This document shows positions 23,736 through 33,071 of a stretch of 64,000 nt of DNA, piece after piece. The position numbers were made by a program, and so were the translations under genes. Source of the stretch: Thiohalocapsa sp. PB-PSB1. GTDB lineage: Bacteria; Pseudomonadota; Gammaproteobacteria; Chromatiales; Chromatiaceae. Where the stretch lies: NCBI GenBank assembly GCA_016745215.1, contig CP050890.1, positions 1,674,001 through 1,738,000 of the forward strand. The letters are read 5' to 3'. The notes below the pieces were generated by a model. It worked only from the letters and a program-made list of their open reading frames with translations, did not search any database and was not told where the DNA came from. The stretch's first letter is position 1; every line of letters begins with the position of its first letter.

Positions 23736-26447
23736 TCAGTTGCCCGAATGCTTTCTGAACAGCAGGAAGACAATCAGCAACACGAGGATGATCAGAATCA
23801 GATATTTCAACCGGGCCATGCCGCAGGTGAGGTCGTACCACTTGCAGGGCGGCTGTTCAGTTACGTCACTTAGCGCGGTGCTGTCGCCCAGCGGCGCCGG
23901 CAGCTTGTCATGGGTTGTGGAATCTTCGATTGCCTGAGCGACATCAAGGAAGTGCAGTGTCAGATCGGGGATCTTCCAACCGTAGAAACTGACCGCCACC
24001 GAATAGGTTCCATCCAGGTTGTCAGTGGCCTTGAAAGGCGTGATTTCCGGTCCCGTGAACCAGAAGTAATTCGCCCATCCTGGTCCCATCAAGTGACCGC
24101 CTTTGGTGGCCGGCTTGAATGTCATATTCAAGATCTGTCGCCTGCTTTTGGGATCACTGCTGATATGGGTATCGATATCAGTCTTATCGGCATCTGGTTG
24201 ATTGCGAACGACCAATGACATCAGCTGTTCGCGCATCACATCGCCGGAGCGCTCGGTTGTACCCGAAGTCTTGAACAGCACGTTGTAGTGCCCCGGTGCA
24301 TCGACTTGATAAAGGGCACTGTAGATCCCGTCCCCTGCCACCTGGTCGCCGTTTTCAGAGTTACCGTTATCCAACAGGGTTACCGTATTCTCGACCCGCG
24401 CCAGCGCTTCTTCGTTTTCGCTCAGCTCGTTTGCCAGTTTGGTATCGGCATCGGTGTCGGTGTCGCAACCGCCCGGACAGTTGCCGGGCTGGCTAGTACC
24501 GGCACTACTGGCGGCTAACAGATCGCCGATGCTTTGGTCGGGTGAAGCAACCAAAGCAGAAACGCTAACACCACCGACCAGCGCCTTGCCGGACTCTTTC
24601 AGCTTCACGTGCAGGGGAATTTCACTGCCGGGCACATAGTCGTCGACGCCGATGCTGTAGTCCGATCCAACGTTGCTATCCTCCGCCATGATCGTCAGGA
24701 ACACGGGAAACTCGACAGCGTCGGGAACATAATCGACCAGGTTTACGAGACCAAATGGGGCGCCCCCGCTCATCGGTCTGATAGTCGCGCGCCATTTACC
24801 GCTGGTATCGACCGGCGGATCAGCAGTCAGGAGATTCTTGGTCCAGGATAATGTACCCGCCGCCTGGTCATCCTGATTGCTACACACCGTCTCCTTTTCT
24901 TCTTCTTTGGCACCGGGGGCGAGCACATCGAGACAGACGTGACCGAATTGCGCGTTCCAGGATAAATCGATGGACGTGGCCTGGCTGGTTGAGGCTAGGG
25001 GAAAATCGATGAAGTCCGTCTGAACAACGCCGTTATCATCAACTCCAATACTCACCGAGCGCAGAGCCACCACATTCCAGGTGTTGAACTTAACGAAGTT
25101 CTGCAGCAGTTCGATGAAATAAGCGGGCAGAATATCCGCGTTGGTTTCCGAGTTGATGTAAAAGCCGCCGGTCGCCATGGCCAGGCCCTGGTTGATCTCC
25201 GCACTGACCGCGGTGGAACTACCGACCGTCACCGCATAAATACGTAGGTTGGATTCATTGGCCAAATCGGTCCAGCTGGTGGAATCGGACCCCAGTTGAA
25301 TCTTGATGCGCGACTGGAAATCGGCGGCGGCAATAGTGCCAATATCAGACCACTGAAGCACGGCGCTCGCGTCGTTATCCCACAGGCGCACCCGACGATG
25401 GGTATTCTCTTTACCATCGCTCATCAAGAGGATGGTCTTGCGATTGCCGTTGGTGGCCAGAGGTCCGTCAAACAAGGCGCTACTGGCGGTGAACAGACCG
25501 TCGCCGATAGAGGTCGAGCCGTCGGCCTCGACCAGTGCCATATCACCTGAGATGGACGGCGCTACTTCGGCAAAGGAATCAAGCGTGCTCGCGTCGCCCA
25601 ACCAGGATTCATTGCTGTCAAATAGTATGACACCAATATTGTCGTCGGGCGACGTTCCCTCATCTTCGCGTATCAAGTTCCAGCGATTGACGAAGCCATT
25701 GGCAGCGATTATTAGCGCATCTATTTTTTTCGCCGATGGACCGGCCATCGGAGAACTGTTCATACTGCCAGACTTATCCAGCACCAGTGCGGAATCGACG
25801 CCAGGACGGCAAAACTGATCCAAGGCGGAACCGTCGTTAGGATCGATATTGATCGTTGCCAAAGGAATTGTTTGGATTGGAGGACCGAGATCAAAACACT
25901 CGGAGCCGGAAGCGGATAAATCGTAACTAACCAGACAGGCATCGGTGATTTCTGGACCTGACAACACTTTGACGCGGTACTTCTCGACCTCAACTGGCAT
26001 TGTATCTACACACTCGCCACCCGAAAATTCTGTATTCGAGTTCGGATTAATTGTAAGTTTGTATACCCCGACAGCAGGTACTTCCCACTTGACCGAATCG
26101 TTGCCATTGCCCGTGAACGGAAACTCGTGGGCGCAGGGATCGGTGGCCGGGTCGCCACCCACGCATACCGTCGATGAATCCAGTGTAAAATCAGCCGTCT
26201 TGTTTTCCGGATCGGTGACGCGGAATTCCACCGTGCCAGTACCGTCTACAATCATGGTCGCTTCAACCTGATAAATCGCCATGCTGCCGGAGCCGCTTCC
26301 CCGCTTCGGTATTTTAATTTCCAAGGAAGTGGTGGATCCTATGGCGTCTCCCGTACCCAACAGCGGAAGAAGAATCGCCAGGAACAGCGAATATATGATT
26401 GAACGCAAAATTGAAATGCCGATTATACGGCGGTTTCTATTTTCCAT
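23736..26447 (-). CDS. Secreted, membrane-anchored von Willebrand factor A protein in the eCIS locus
   Basis: This 903-aa protein has an N-terminal hydrophobic signal (about 8-37), beta-rich domains, and a vWA domain from about 218 to 440 with the MIDAS motif DKSGS at 224-228. Beta-sandwich modules follow (PLASTSQATSIDLSWNAQFG; DPKSRRQILNMTFKPATKGGH). A C-terminal transmembrane helix (LKYLILIILVLLIVFLLF) has a short basic tail. It would sit in the inner membrane with a large periplasmic part. A run of Asp-Thr repeats is encoded by hexamer DNA. vWA domains bind proteins through a metal ion, so it may dock the particle or a partner. An envelope protein inside an otherwise cytoplasmic assembly locus is unusual. 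The ATG with AGAGGG upstream was preferred over a GTG eight codons earlier. Confidence 0.8.
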   Translation of the reverse strand: MENRNRRIIGISILRSIIYSLFLAILLPLLGTGDAIGSTTSLEIKIPKRGSGSGSMAIYQVEATMIVDGTGTVEFRVTDPENKTADFTLDSSTVCVGGDPATDPCAHEFPFTGNGNDSVKWEVPAVGVYKLTINPNSNTEFSGGECVDTMPVEVEKYRVKVLSGPEITDACLVSYDLSASGSECFDLGPPIQTIPLATINIDPNDGSALDQFCRPGVDSALVLDKSGSMNSSPMAGPSAKKIDALIIAANGFVNRWNLIREDEGTSPDDNIGVILFDSNESWLGDASTLDSFAEVAPSISGDMALVEADGSTSIGDGLFTASSALFDGPLATNGNRKTILLMSDGKENTHRRVRLWDNDASAVLQWSDIGTIAAADFQSRIKIQLGSDSTSWTDLANESNLRIYAVTVGSSTAVSAEINQGLAMATGGFYINSETNADILPAYFIELLQNFVKFNTWNVVALRSVSIGVDDNGVVQTDFIDFPLASTSQATSIDLSWNAQFGHVCLDVLAPGAKEEEKETVCSNQDDQAAGTLSWTKNLLTADPPVDTSGKWRATIRPMSGGAPFGLVNLVDYVPDAVEFPVFLTIMAEDSNVGSDYSIGVDDYVPGSEIPLHVKLKESGKALVGGVSVSALVASPDQSIGDLLAASSAGTSQPGNCPGGCDTDTDADTKLANELSENEEALARVENTVTLLDNGNSENGDQVAGDGIYSALYQVDAPGHYNVLFKTSGTTERSGDVMREQLMSLVVRNQPDADKTDIDTHISSDPKSRRQILNMTFKPATKGGHLMGPGWANYFWFTGPEITPFKATDNLDGTYSVAVSFYGWKIPDLTLHFLDVAQAIEDSTTHDKLPAPLGDSTALSDVTEQPPCKWYDLTCGMARLKYLILIILVLLIVFLLFRKHSGN

Positions 26448-26543
26448 GATGCCCTCTGTTTTTTTCACCACGTAATAACCAAAAAGTCAATTCGGCAATG
26501 ACGCTGATTTCCACCTACCTTCTGGCCATTCTGTTATAAATCG

Positions 26544-27269
26544 CTATGAACCCCGCACGGAAACCGTTTCCTCGTCTGATCTTTCGTCAAATCGCAATCT
26601 CACGACCACCGGTCGCACTTGGCCGCTGGGGAATCTAGGGATTTCAGGCACGGTGAAGCGCATCTGCATGTCTCCGGGCGTGGTTGAGATCATTTCTTTC
26701 TCGGTTGCGAACGCGGTAGTGCTACCCGCAGGACCTATCCATTCAAGCCGAATCTCATTCAAATCCGCATTGGTCGAAAAGTTCTCCCCCGTAATAATAG
26801 CGGGAGCCCTCATATTCAGGGTTGTCGATCCTGTCTCGGTCAGCACGGTATTAATGAGGATCTCCGGCTGGCTGGATTCGGGGAATAGTATATAGTCGGC
26901 TTCGGTGGCGCCATATTTCGTGTTCTCCACACGCACCACGAAGGGTTCGCCGTCATCGTCGTTTACATCAATGGTATCGGGGACCCTGCAGGTTAAGATG
27001 CCACTGGTGCTTGGTGAAGCAAATTCCACCACCAGCTCGCCGGCAATGCGCACGATGTTGTCGCCGGGCGGATGCAGAAAGTTAGCGCCTTCGATACGAA
27101 TTAAGGTATCCACGGGCGCACCGGCTAACGGTATGATTCGATCGATCTTGATTTGATTCAACTGGCCAAGGTTGTTGACGGTATTCTCAAGCTCTTCCAG
27201 TTTATCGAGAATAAAGTTCATCAGTTCTGATGAGATTATCTCCCCTGGACGCACTTTGTGATTTGGCAT
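26544..27269 (-). CDS. IPT/TIG-domain protein of the eCIS locus
   Basis: This 241-aa protein has an N-terminal helix with coiled-coil character (SSELMNFILDKLEELENTVNNL) and two immunoglobulin-like IPT/TIG folds, at about 43-120 (IIPLAGAPVDTLIRIEGANF) and about 133-235 (MRAPAIITGENFSTNADLNEIRL). There is no signal peptide. TIG folds occur in phage fibres and adhesins. Its place between baseplate-associated genes and the vWA gene suggests a fibre or decoration protein; the helix could trimerise it. Confidence 0.7.
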   Translation of the reverse strand: MPNHKVRPGEIISSELMNFILDKLEELENTVNNLGQLNQIKIDRIIPLAGAPVDTLIRIEGANFLHPPGDNIVRIAGELVVEFASPSTSGILTCRVPDTIDVNDDDGEPFVVRVENTKYGATEADYILFPESSQPEILINTVLTETGSTTLNMRAPAIITGENFSTNADLNEIRLEWIGPAGSTTAFATEKEMISTTPGDMQMRFTVPEIPRFPSGQVRPVVVRLRFDERSDEETVSVRGS

Positions 27270-27300
27270 GAGGCAGCCCTCGATCTAAATGGTTAATCGA

Positions 27301-28656
27301 TCAAATTCTCGTGTAATGGCTGTAATCCCAGCGCGCCAGGTCAAATTTTGCCTGCGCCTGGTATGGCGCATAACCACAGGTGAATATCACGTGGGGCGCA
27401 CTGGTATTCCCCTGGACCTCTTCAAAATCCCGTTCCCAGGTCTTGTACAACCAGACCAGTTGCTTTTGCGCAATCGGAATGGGAGCAAAGTTGGCCGATT
27501 GGAAAAGAATTTCCCGCGCCTGGCTTTGCGACACGTATTCCGGAGAACGATGGGGTTGCCGGCTGAAAAACGCGTCCACAGCAAAGCCGCTGTAGCTGCC
27601 GCGGTGTTGCGGTATCACGCCCGCAGGCGGCAGGTACTGAAAGTAATCGAAGGCGCTGAGCGAGATGAGCTCGGTCACCGTCAGATTATCGAGCAACAGA
27701 TTGCCGATCTGCTCCTGAAATTGGTACAGCATGGCTTCGAACATCGCGATGGAACGATCCTGGCTCAACGGCAAGCTCGCATTGACTCCGACATGGGGAT
27801 AGGCCCTGCGTTTCACGGCCCAGTTGTCGACGAAACCGATGCCGTCCAACGTCCAATAGATCATCGCAATCGGCACGTCGCATTTTTCCAGTCCGATCGA
27901 CTCTCCCAGCAAGGCGTCGAACCCCGCGACGGGATTGGATACCGTCCTGGTCAGGTCGGTCTGCGATAGCTTGGAAGTCTCCGTTCCGAAGCAGACGTGC
28001 GCGACCACATTCTGCAGTTTCGACAGGTTCTGGTAGTCATCCGACAGGACAGGACTGCCTGTATTCAATACCTGGTTTTGCAGCAAATCTCTGGTGGGGT
28101 AGGAGATATCCGGCATCGCAAGCGGATCGAATCGGACCAGGCGTAGCTGGACCCCTTCGACGACATAGGCGCGGCCGCATTGGTACGCCACGCCGCGATT
28201 TTGCAACCCGCTCTTCAAGGCGTATCCTTCGTACTGCGAGGTCGGCGAAATCACCAGCACGTACAGTCCGGCGCCGCTCGGCGCCAGGGACTCCGATATC
28301 TCAACGTCACAATCCCGGAATATCGTTGCCGCCGGATCGACGGGCTCCAGGATTCGGGACAGCTCGACGTCGATGTAGTCCAGCGGCAGCTCCACCACTT
28401 CGCCGAGCAGGTTGACGGCCTTGCCGCCGGCGATCCTCACTACCGGGTTGGCGCCACTGCCACCCTTGTTTTCGATGCTCACGTCCAGCCCGTCGACGAT
28501 GCCGTAGCCGGCCAATGAACCGAGCTGGCGGTGATGGCGCCGATTGGCCTCCTGCTGTTCCCGCAGGTCTTTCGCACTGAGCAGGCGACCCTCGAAATAG
28601 TAGGTGTTCTTGATGCCGTCTTCGAGAATCGGCTCCAGCAGGGATTTTATGGCCAT
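27301..28656 (-). CDS. eCIS-locus protein, paralogous N-domain 1 (putative baseplate/fibre component)
   Basis: Residues about 15-110 of this 451-aa protein (YFEGRLLSAKDLREQQEANRR, then LAGYGIVDGLDVS, VVRIAGGKAVNLLGEVVEL) match the corresponding part of the next protein in arrangement: Y/F..G..L...DL..EQ, GYG.V.GL.V, then a G..V..G/NG..V motif. The rest is unrecognised and soluble. The gene lies two bases from its paralogue. In eCIS loci such proteins are found downstream of the gp6/gpI-like genes and may be peripheral baseplate or fibre parts; this role is inferred. Confidence 0.65.
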   Translation of the reverse strand: MAIKSLLEPILEDGIKNTYYFEGRLLSAKDLREQQEANRRHHRQLGSLAGYGIVDGLDVSIENKGGSGANPVVRIAGGKAVNLLGEVVELPLDYIDVELSRILEPVDPAATIFRDCDVEISESLAPSGAGLYVLVISPTSQYEGYALKSGLQNRGVAYQCGRAYVVEGVQLRLVRFDPLAMPDISYPTRDLLQNQVLNTGSPVLSDDYQNLSKLQNVVAHVCFGTETSKLSQTDLTRTVSNPVAGFDALLGESIGLEKCDVPIAMIYWTLDGIGFVDNWAVKRRAYPHVGVNASLPLSQDRSIAMFEAMLYQFQEQIGNLLLDNLTVTELISLSAFDYFQYLPPAGVIPQHRGSYSGFAVDAFFSRQPHRSPEYVSQSQAREILFQSANFAPIPIAQKQLVWLYKTWERDFEEVQGNTSAPHVIFTCGYAPYQAQAKFDLARWDYSHYTRI

Positions 28657-28658
28657 GG

Positions 28659-30176
28659 CTACAAGATCTCCCCCGCCGAATTGGCGGTGTATTCGATCTC
28701 CAGCTGTAACAGGTGCACCTGTGTAAACGATTCCCCTATATTAACAATGGACACTTCGATCACGGCGAACTCCCTGCTGCTGTCGAGAACCAAGGCAGCG
28801 CTAAAGTCGTGAAACTCGCTCATCAAGATGGAGTTATGGGAAGACGCGGGCTCGGAAACAGAAAGATCCACCGTTTCGACATCTGTAATGGGATCTTCCG
28901 CAGAATAAAACTGCGCCCCAACCCGCCAGTCGAAGGCAATCGCCGTATTGGTCTGATAGCCCCACACCAGACGAAATTGCATGCCTTCGTTTAAATCGAT
29001 GTCATCGGGTATCGGCAGATTGAACAACATCCGTCCGGCACCGGTGAATCCGTTAAAACGCATACTCTGGATCCGGCCAAGCAATATGCCGTAGCGCGCG
29101 CCTGATACCGGGCGGCCACTCATCGCAGGGAAGGCCATTCGCTGGCGTACCGGTGCAGCCGCCGATCCCAAGGCTGGGTTGGACAGCAGGTGGGTTTGCA
29201 GCGTCTGTATCGTTTGCGTATCCAGCAAATAGCGCCGGGCATCTTCGAGAATGGCTATCGATGATCCGGGCGTTAGTTGCGGCACACCGGCGACGATGGT
29301 GATATCGAGATTCAGTTCAGCCAGGAATACGCAGTTTACATAGGGATCAGCCGGAACCACTTCCGTGGACGAGCTCATCAGGCAGGGTTTCACTTCAGTT
29401 ACCCATCCCAATAGCGCGGCGTGCAGCAGTGCACTCCGATTCGCCGGGTCAATGGCACCGCTCAGCGCAGGAGAGCTGATTTCCGGGAGCGCCGCAGGCG
29501 AGCCCTGCACTAGCGATCTGACCCAGTCCCGGATGTCGTGAGCCGTCAGGGTTCCACCTGGCTCCACCGGGATGGAACGCAACAGCTCGATGAAGCGCAA
29601 GATCAACGGCCCCTCCCCGGCCGGCGCGGGCGATCCGGGCAGCGAGATCTCCGCGGGCGCAGTCAATTCCAACGAGAGGCTGAAATTGTCCGCGATCCGC
29701 GACGCTGCGGTCGACTCTTCCAGAGACTGGCAGGGGCCGGTGGGAACCGGCACGACATCGGTCTTGCACTCCCGGTAACAGAGCATCAGGTAGAGCTGCA
29801 GTTCCGAGGTGGCCGGGGAGCCGAGCTGCTCCAGCACCTCTTGCGCATGACTCGCCAGCCAGTCATTGACCAGCGCACACTGGGTTCGCGGAACCTCTAC
29901 CACCTGGCCGTTGGCGCAGATCGCCATGCCGGGATTGACCCTGACTTCCAGGCCGTCGGCGGTCGTTTCCTGCTCGACACTCAATCCGCAGACGGTACCG
30001 TAACCGTGCAGGGAACGGTTGTGCAGGCGGTCCTTTTCCAGTAGGTAAAATTCTTCCTGCCGGAATTCGTCGACGCCGAGCACCAGTCCGTGCACGTAGT
30101 TGACGCGCTTGTTGGAATCCAGAATCGTGGCTTCGGGGTACACAGGTGAAAAATCGTTCAATGTCATAACCTCCAT
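28659..30176 (-). CDS. eCIS-locus protein, paralogous N-domain 2 (putative baseplate/fibre component)
   Basis: The N-terminal 110 residues of this 505-aa protein (YVHGLVLGVDEFRQEEFYLL, HNRSLHGYGTVCGLSVEQ, LEVRVNPGMAICANGQVVEVP) correspond to the N-domain of the adjacent 451-aa protein. A helical middle with cysteines follows (LMLCYRECKTDVVPVPTG) and then a beta-rich C-terminus (FTGAGRMLFNLPIPDDIDLNEG). It overlaps the gpI-like gene by 13 bases. A second possible start (MTLNDF) three codons on would give the classic ATGA overlap but has its Shine-Dalgarno motif too close. Confidence 0.65.
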   Translation of the reverse strand: MEVMTLNDFSPVYPEATILDSNKRVNYVHGLVLGVDEFRQEEFYLLEKDRLHNRSLHGYGTVCGLSVEQETTADGLEVRVNPGMAICANGQVVEVPRTQCALVNDWLASHAQEVLEQLGSPATSELQLYLMLCYRECKTDVVPVPTGPCQSLEESTAASRIADNFSLSLELTAPAEISLPGSPAPAGEGPLILRFIELLRSIPVEPGGTLTAHDIRDWVRSLVQGSPAALPEISSPALSGAIDPANRSALLHAALLGWVTEVKPCLMSSSTEVVPADPYVNCVFLAELNLDITIVAGVPQLTPGSSIAILEDARRYLLDTQTIQTLQTHLLSNPALGSAAAPVRQRMAFPAMSGRPVSGARYGILLGRIQSMRFNGFTGAGRMLFNLPIPDDIDLNEGMQFRLVWGYQTNTAIAFDWRVGAQFYSAEDPITDVETVDLSVSEPASSHNSILMSEFHDFSAALVLDSSREFAVIEVSIVNIGESFTQVHLLQLEIEYTANSAGEIL

Positions 30177-33055
30177 TCGTGCGAGCCTGCCAAACGCTCT
30201 GTTCCGACGATGCCGCGGTCGACCACACTCCAGGGATGTGATTCGGACAGGTAACTCTCACCGAGGAAATTCGCACCCAGTGCCAGTGCGACGAAACGGC
30301 TGCTGTCGCCGACCAGGGTGTCGATACCCAACCTGGCACTGCCCACTTGAAACATGGCCCAGAAGAACTGGACCTCGAACCGGGTGTGAGCCGGCTTTTC
30401 CCGCTCCACAATGGCCTCGACCCGGGCCCTCCGCAGCTCGAGCTCGCCGGGCAGATCGCCGGGCCTGGTCGGCAGCAGTACCGTAAAGGAATGGGCCTGC
30501 CGGTCGATCGGCAATGCGATCGACGCGAACTCGATCCAATCGGTCAAGGCACGCTGGTTGACCGGCAGCCCCTGCGGCATCAGGACCGCGTCAAAGCTTT
30601 TCAACTGCGTGCTGCCCAGCAAACCGTGGGCCGTATTCAGTTGCGAAATCTGCCGATAGCGGCGCTGCAGGAATTCCCGGTATTTCGGCAGATCCTCGTC
30701 GGTCACGTCGGCGTAGCTGAAACCGAGGAAATCCCGGGTGAAGTGCTGCCAGTCGCGCTTCTCCGGATCGGCCGTTGGCATCAGCGCGGGAAAGCGGATC
30801 TCGTCGAAACGCAGGTATTCCCTCGCCCATTGCTTATTGACCTCGGCAATGGAATCGCCGTAAGTGGACGCCAGGAAAGACTGGTACCTTTGGTGTATCG
30901 GTCCGGCGCCTTGCTGCGGAGACCAGCGGGCGTCGGAACCGGCTAGTTCCAGACTTACCCGGGTGTCCTGCAGTGCCGCCACGGCGATTCCCGGATCCCG
31001 GCGGGTGAGGAACTGCTCCACGATGCGGATATCGCCGCCAATGTGCCTCTGGGTGGACGTCGAACAGCCGTCGATGCAATCGATGCCGCCACTGCGCAGG
31101 GGGTCGAAGATGCTGTCGTCGGGACAGCTGTCGATCGACAGCCGCAGCAGGGCGCGCAGCCCGATAGCGGTACCGCGCCACTTGAACAGCAGGAAGGCGT
31201 TGGCGATGAACAGGCGTTTGCGTGCCTCGTCCCAGGAGGGATCGATGAAGGCACCCAGCCAACCGCCCAGCCACTCGAGAAATTCGGCGGGGCTAGTGCG
31301 GTCGTCGAACAGGGATTCGGCCCGCGCGATCTTGTCCTCCAAGGCGGTGTACAGGCCCTCCACATTGGCCAGGAAACGGTCCAGGAAAGCGGCCGACTCC
31401 CGGTCCTGCCTGTAGACATCGGGCAGGTAGCGGTCGAGGTAGGAAAAACGCGGATAGTAGATGCGGCAGGAGCGGATATGGGGTGTCGAGCGTCGGTTGC
31501 CCTGCAATATGATGCGCAGTTCGATGAAGCGGCCCACCGCGTTCTGCAGCAGCAGGTCCCAGCTTCCGGCGTTGCCGGTGGCCAGCCACCGATCGTCGAA
31601 GGGCTCGTGAAACGGAATCTCCGATCCCTCGCTGCGCAGTTGCGGGGGCGGCTCCGATTGCCAGGGCGCATTCCCGAGCTCGGCCTCGTGATTGGCGGTA
31701 CGGGTCTCGAAGCGTACGCTGGTGCCGGCGGGAATGCAGGCATCGATGATGATCCGGTGCCAGACGCAGTCGGGCTGTTCCCCGTCTTTCACGATGCCCT
31801 CGATGCGGGCTTGGTTGCGGTAGTTGTGCAACGGTTGTTCCGCCAGGGGCAGCCAGCGGTCCTCATAGTCGTAGTAGGCGTTCTTCCCCGACGCGACCAG
31901 GGCCTTGCCGCCGTGGGCGCGCATCGGGATCAGGCGCGGCTGCAGCCTCAATCTCAGCGAGTTCCCGGTGGCCCGCAGGGAGAATCTGTAGGACTGTTGG
32001 GCGTGGGTTGCCGAGACGTACAGGTCCCCGAAGACGGCGTGCCGGGCTGTGGCCGCCGCACCGCCGCTGGTCTCCATCCCGCCGGGCACGAAGGCGAAAT
32101 CGTGGCCGACGATCTCAGCTCGGCCCAGCAGTTTACCGGTCACGGACGCGTCCAGCGACAGGCTATCGACCCGCTCACCGTCCACGAAATAATGAATCGA
32201 CGACGCCGCTGCTCCGGGCGGGCTGTCCAGGACGATGAAGCTGTTGGAGGCGATCGCCTCGATTGCGACCGGCCGCTCCGCCAACAGCGGGCTGGCGGCA
32301 TTGAGCGGCAGGCCGGATACAAAACGTCGTCCGCCGCCGCTCTCGACCGGCTCGGCGGCGGCTGTCTCGTCGTGAAAATCGTGACTCAGGGCGGTAGGCA
32401 GAGTCACTTGCTCCGCGGAGCATTGCAGGATCCGAAATTCCCTGTCCAGGTGCCAGACCCTGGCCTCGAAGGTGGTGAAATCGGTATCCAGGACCCACAG
32501 CCCCCCTTCCGGCGCACTGCACAGGTCGTAGGGTTGCAGACCGACGGCTTCGGGCCAGATCAGCCAGGCCGGAGGTCCGCCGCCCTGCAGGTCGAACGCC
32601 AACAAGCCGCCCGGATTCAGGGTCCCCACCACCAGGTATGCGTGGGCGGTGACCGTGAGTCCGCGCAACCGCGGCGGCGCGGGTTCAACACGAGCGTCTT
32701 CCGACGGCCCGAAATCGCCTTGGCGTTGCGCGGTCCCGGAAGACCGATGGAGTTGGTCTGCCTGCCAGTAGACACCGATTTCCCCAGGCGTGGCCGCGGG
32801 CTGATAGCAGACGGCGTTTTCCGTGTCATTGATCCAGAAGATATTGCCGTAGTGATCATAGGACGCACCGCGGCGGCGGCTCGTGTCCAGCAGCTCACCG
32901 CGGGACAGCTCGTCGAGCTGTTTCACGACCGGTGCCAGCGAGATCATCTGCCGGCTGCGGTCCCACCAGGCATCGACAAGGGTCTGCTCCAGCAGCAGCG
33001 GCAGCCAGTCCCGTTCGCCGAGAATCAAGTGGTAGCGGGTCTTGTTCGCGTCCAT
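30164..33055 (-). CDS. gpI/TIGR02242-like tail protein with large N-terminal propeller-like region (Afp12-like)
   Basis: In this 963-aa protein residues about 530-640 carry the phage tail protein I signature of CIS loci: YLDRYLPDVYRQDRESAAFLDRF, FLEWLGGWLGAFIDPSWDEARKR and FKWRGTAIGLRALLRLSID. The first 500 residues contain repeated beta motifs that look like an NHL or beta-propeller (YDHYGNIFWIND; GGLWVLDTDFTTFEARVWHLD). The final 300 residues are helical. In Afp/PVC particles the Afp12 protein completes the baseplate wedge with the Afp11 protein, whose gene lies 16 bases upstream here. Confidence 0.85.
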   Translation of the reverse strand: MDANKTRYHLILGERDWLPLLLEQTLVDAWWDRSRQMISLAPVVKQLDELSRGELLDTSRRRGASYDHYGNIFWINDTENAVCYQPAATPGEIGVYWQADQLHRSSGTAQRQGDFGPSEDARVEPAPPRLRGLTVTAHAYLVVGTLNPGGLLAFDLQGGGPPAWLIWPEAVGLQPYDLCSAPEGGLWVLDTDFTTFEARVWHLDREFRILQCSAEQVTLPTALSHDFHDETAAAEPVESGGGRRFVSGLPLNAASPLLAERPVAIEAIASNSFIVLDSPPGAAASSIHYFVDGERVDSLSLDASVTGKLLGRAEIVGHDFAFVPGGMETSGGAAATARHAVFGDLYVSATHAQQSYRFSLRATGNSLRLRLQPRLIPMRAHGGKALVASGKNAYYDYEDRWLPLAEQPLHNYRNQARIEGIVKDGEQPDCVWHRIIIDACIPAGTSVRFETRTANHEAELGNAPWQSEPPPQLRSEGSEIPFHEPFDDRWLATGNAGSWDLLLQNAVGRFIELRIILQGNRRSTPHIRSCRIYYPRFSYLDRYLPDVYRQDRESAAFLDRFLANVEGLYTALEDKIARAESLFDDRTSPAEFLEWLGGWLGAFIDPSWDEARKRLFIANAFLLFKWRGTAIGLRALLRLSIDSCPDDSIFDPLRSGGIDCIDGCSTSTQRHIGGDIRIVEQFLTRRDPGIAVAALQDTRVSLELAGSDARWSPQQGAGPIHQRYQSFLASTYGDSIAEVNKQWAREYLRFDEIRFPALMPTADPEKRDWQHFTRDFLGFSYADVTDEDLPKYREFLQRRYRQISQLNTAHGLLGSTQLKSFDAVLMPQGLPVNQRALTDWIEFASIALPIDRQAHSFTVLLPTRPGDLPGELELRRARVEAIVEREKPAHTRFEVQFFWAMFQVGSARLGIDTLVGDSSRFVALALGANFLGESYLSESHPWSVVDRGIVGTERLAGSHEWRL

Positions 33056-33071
33056 CGCTCGTCGGCACCCA

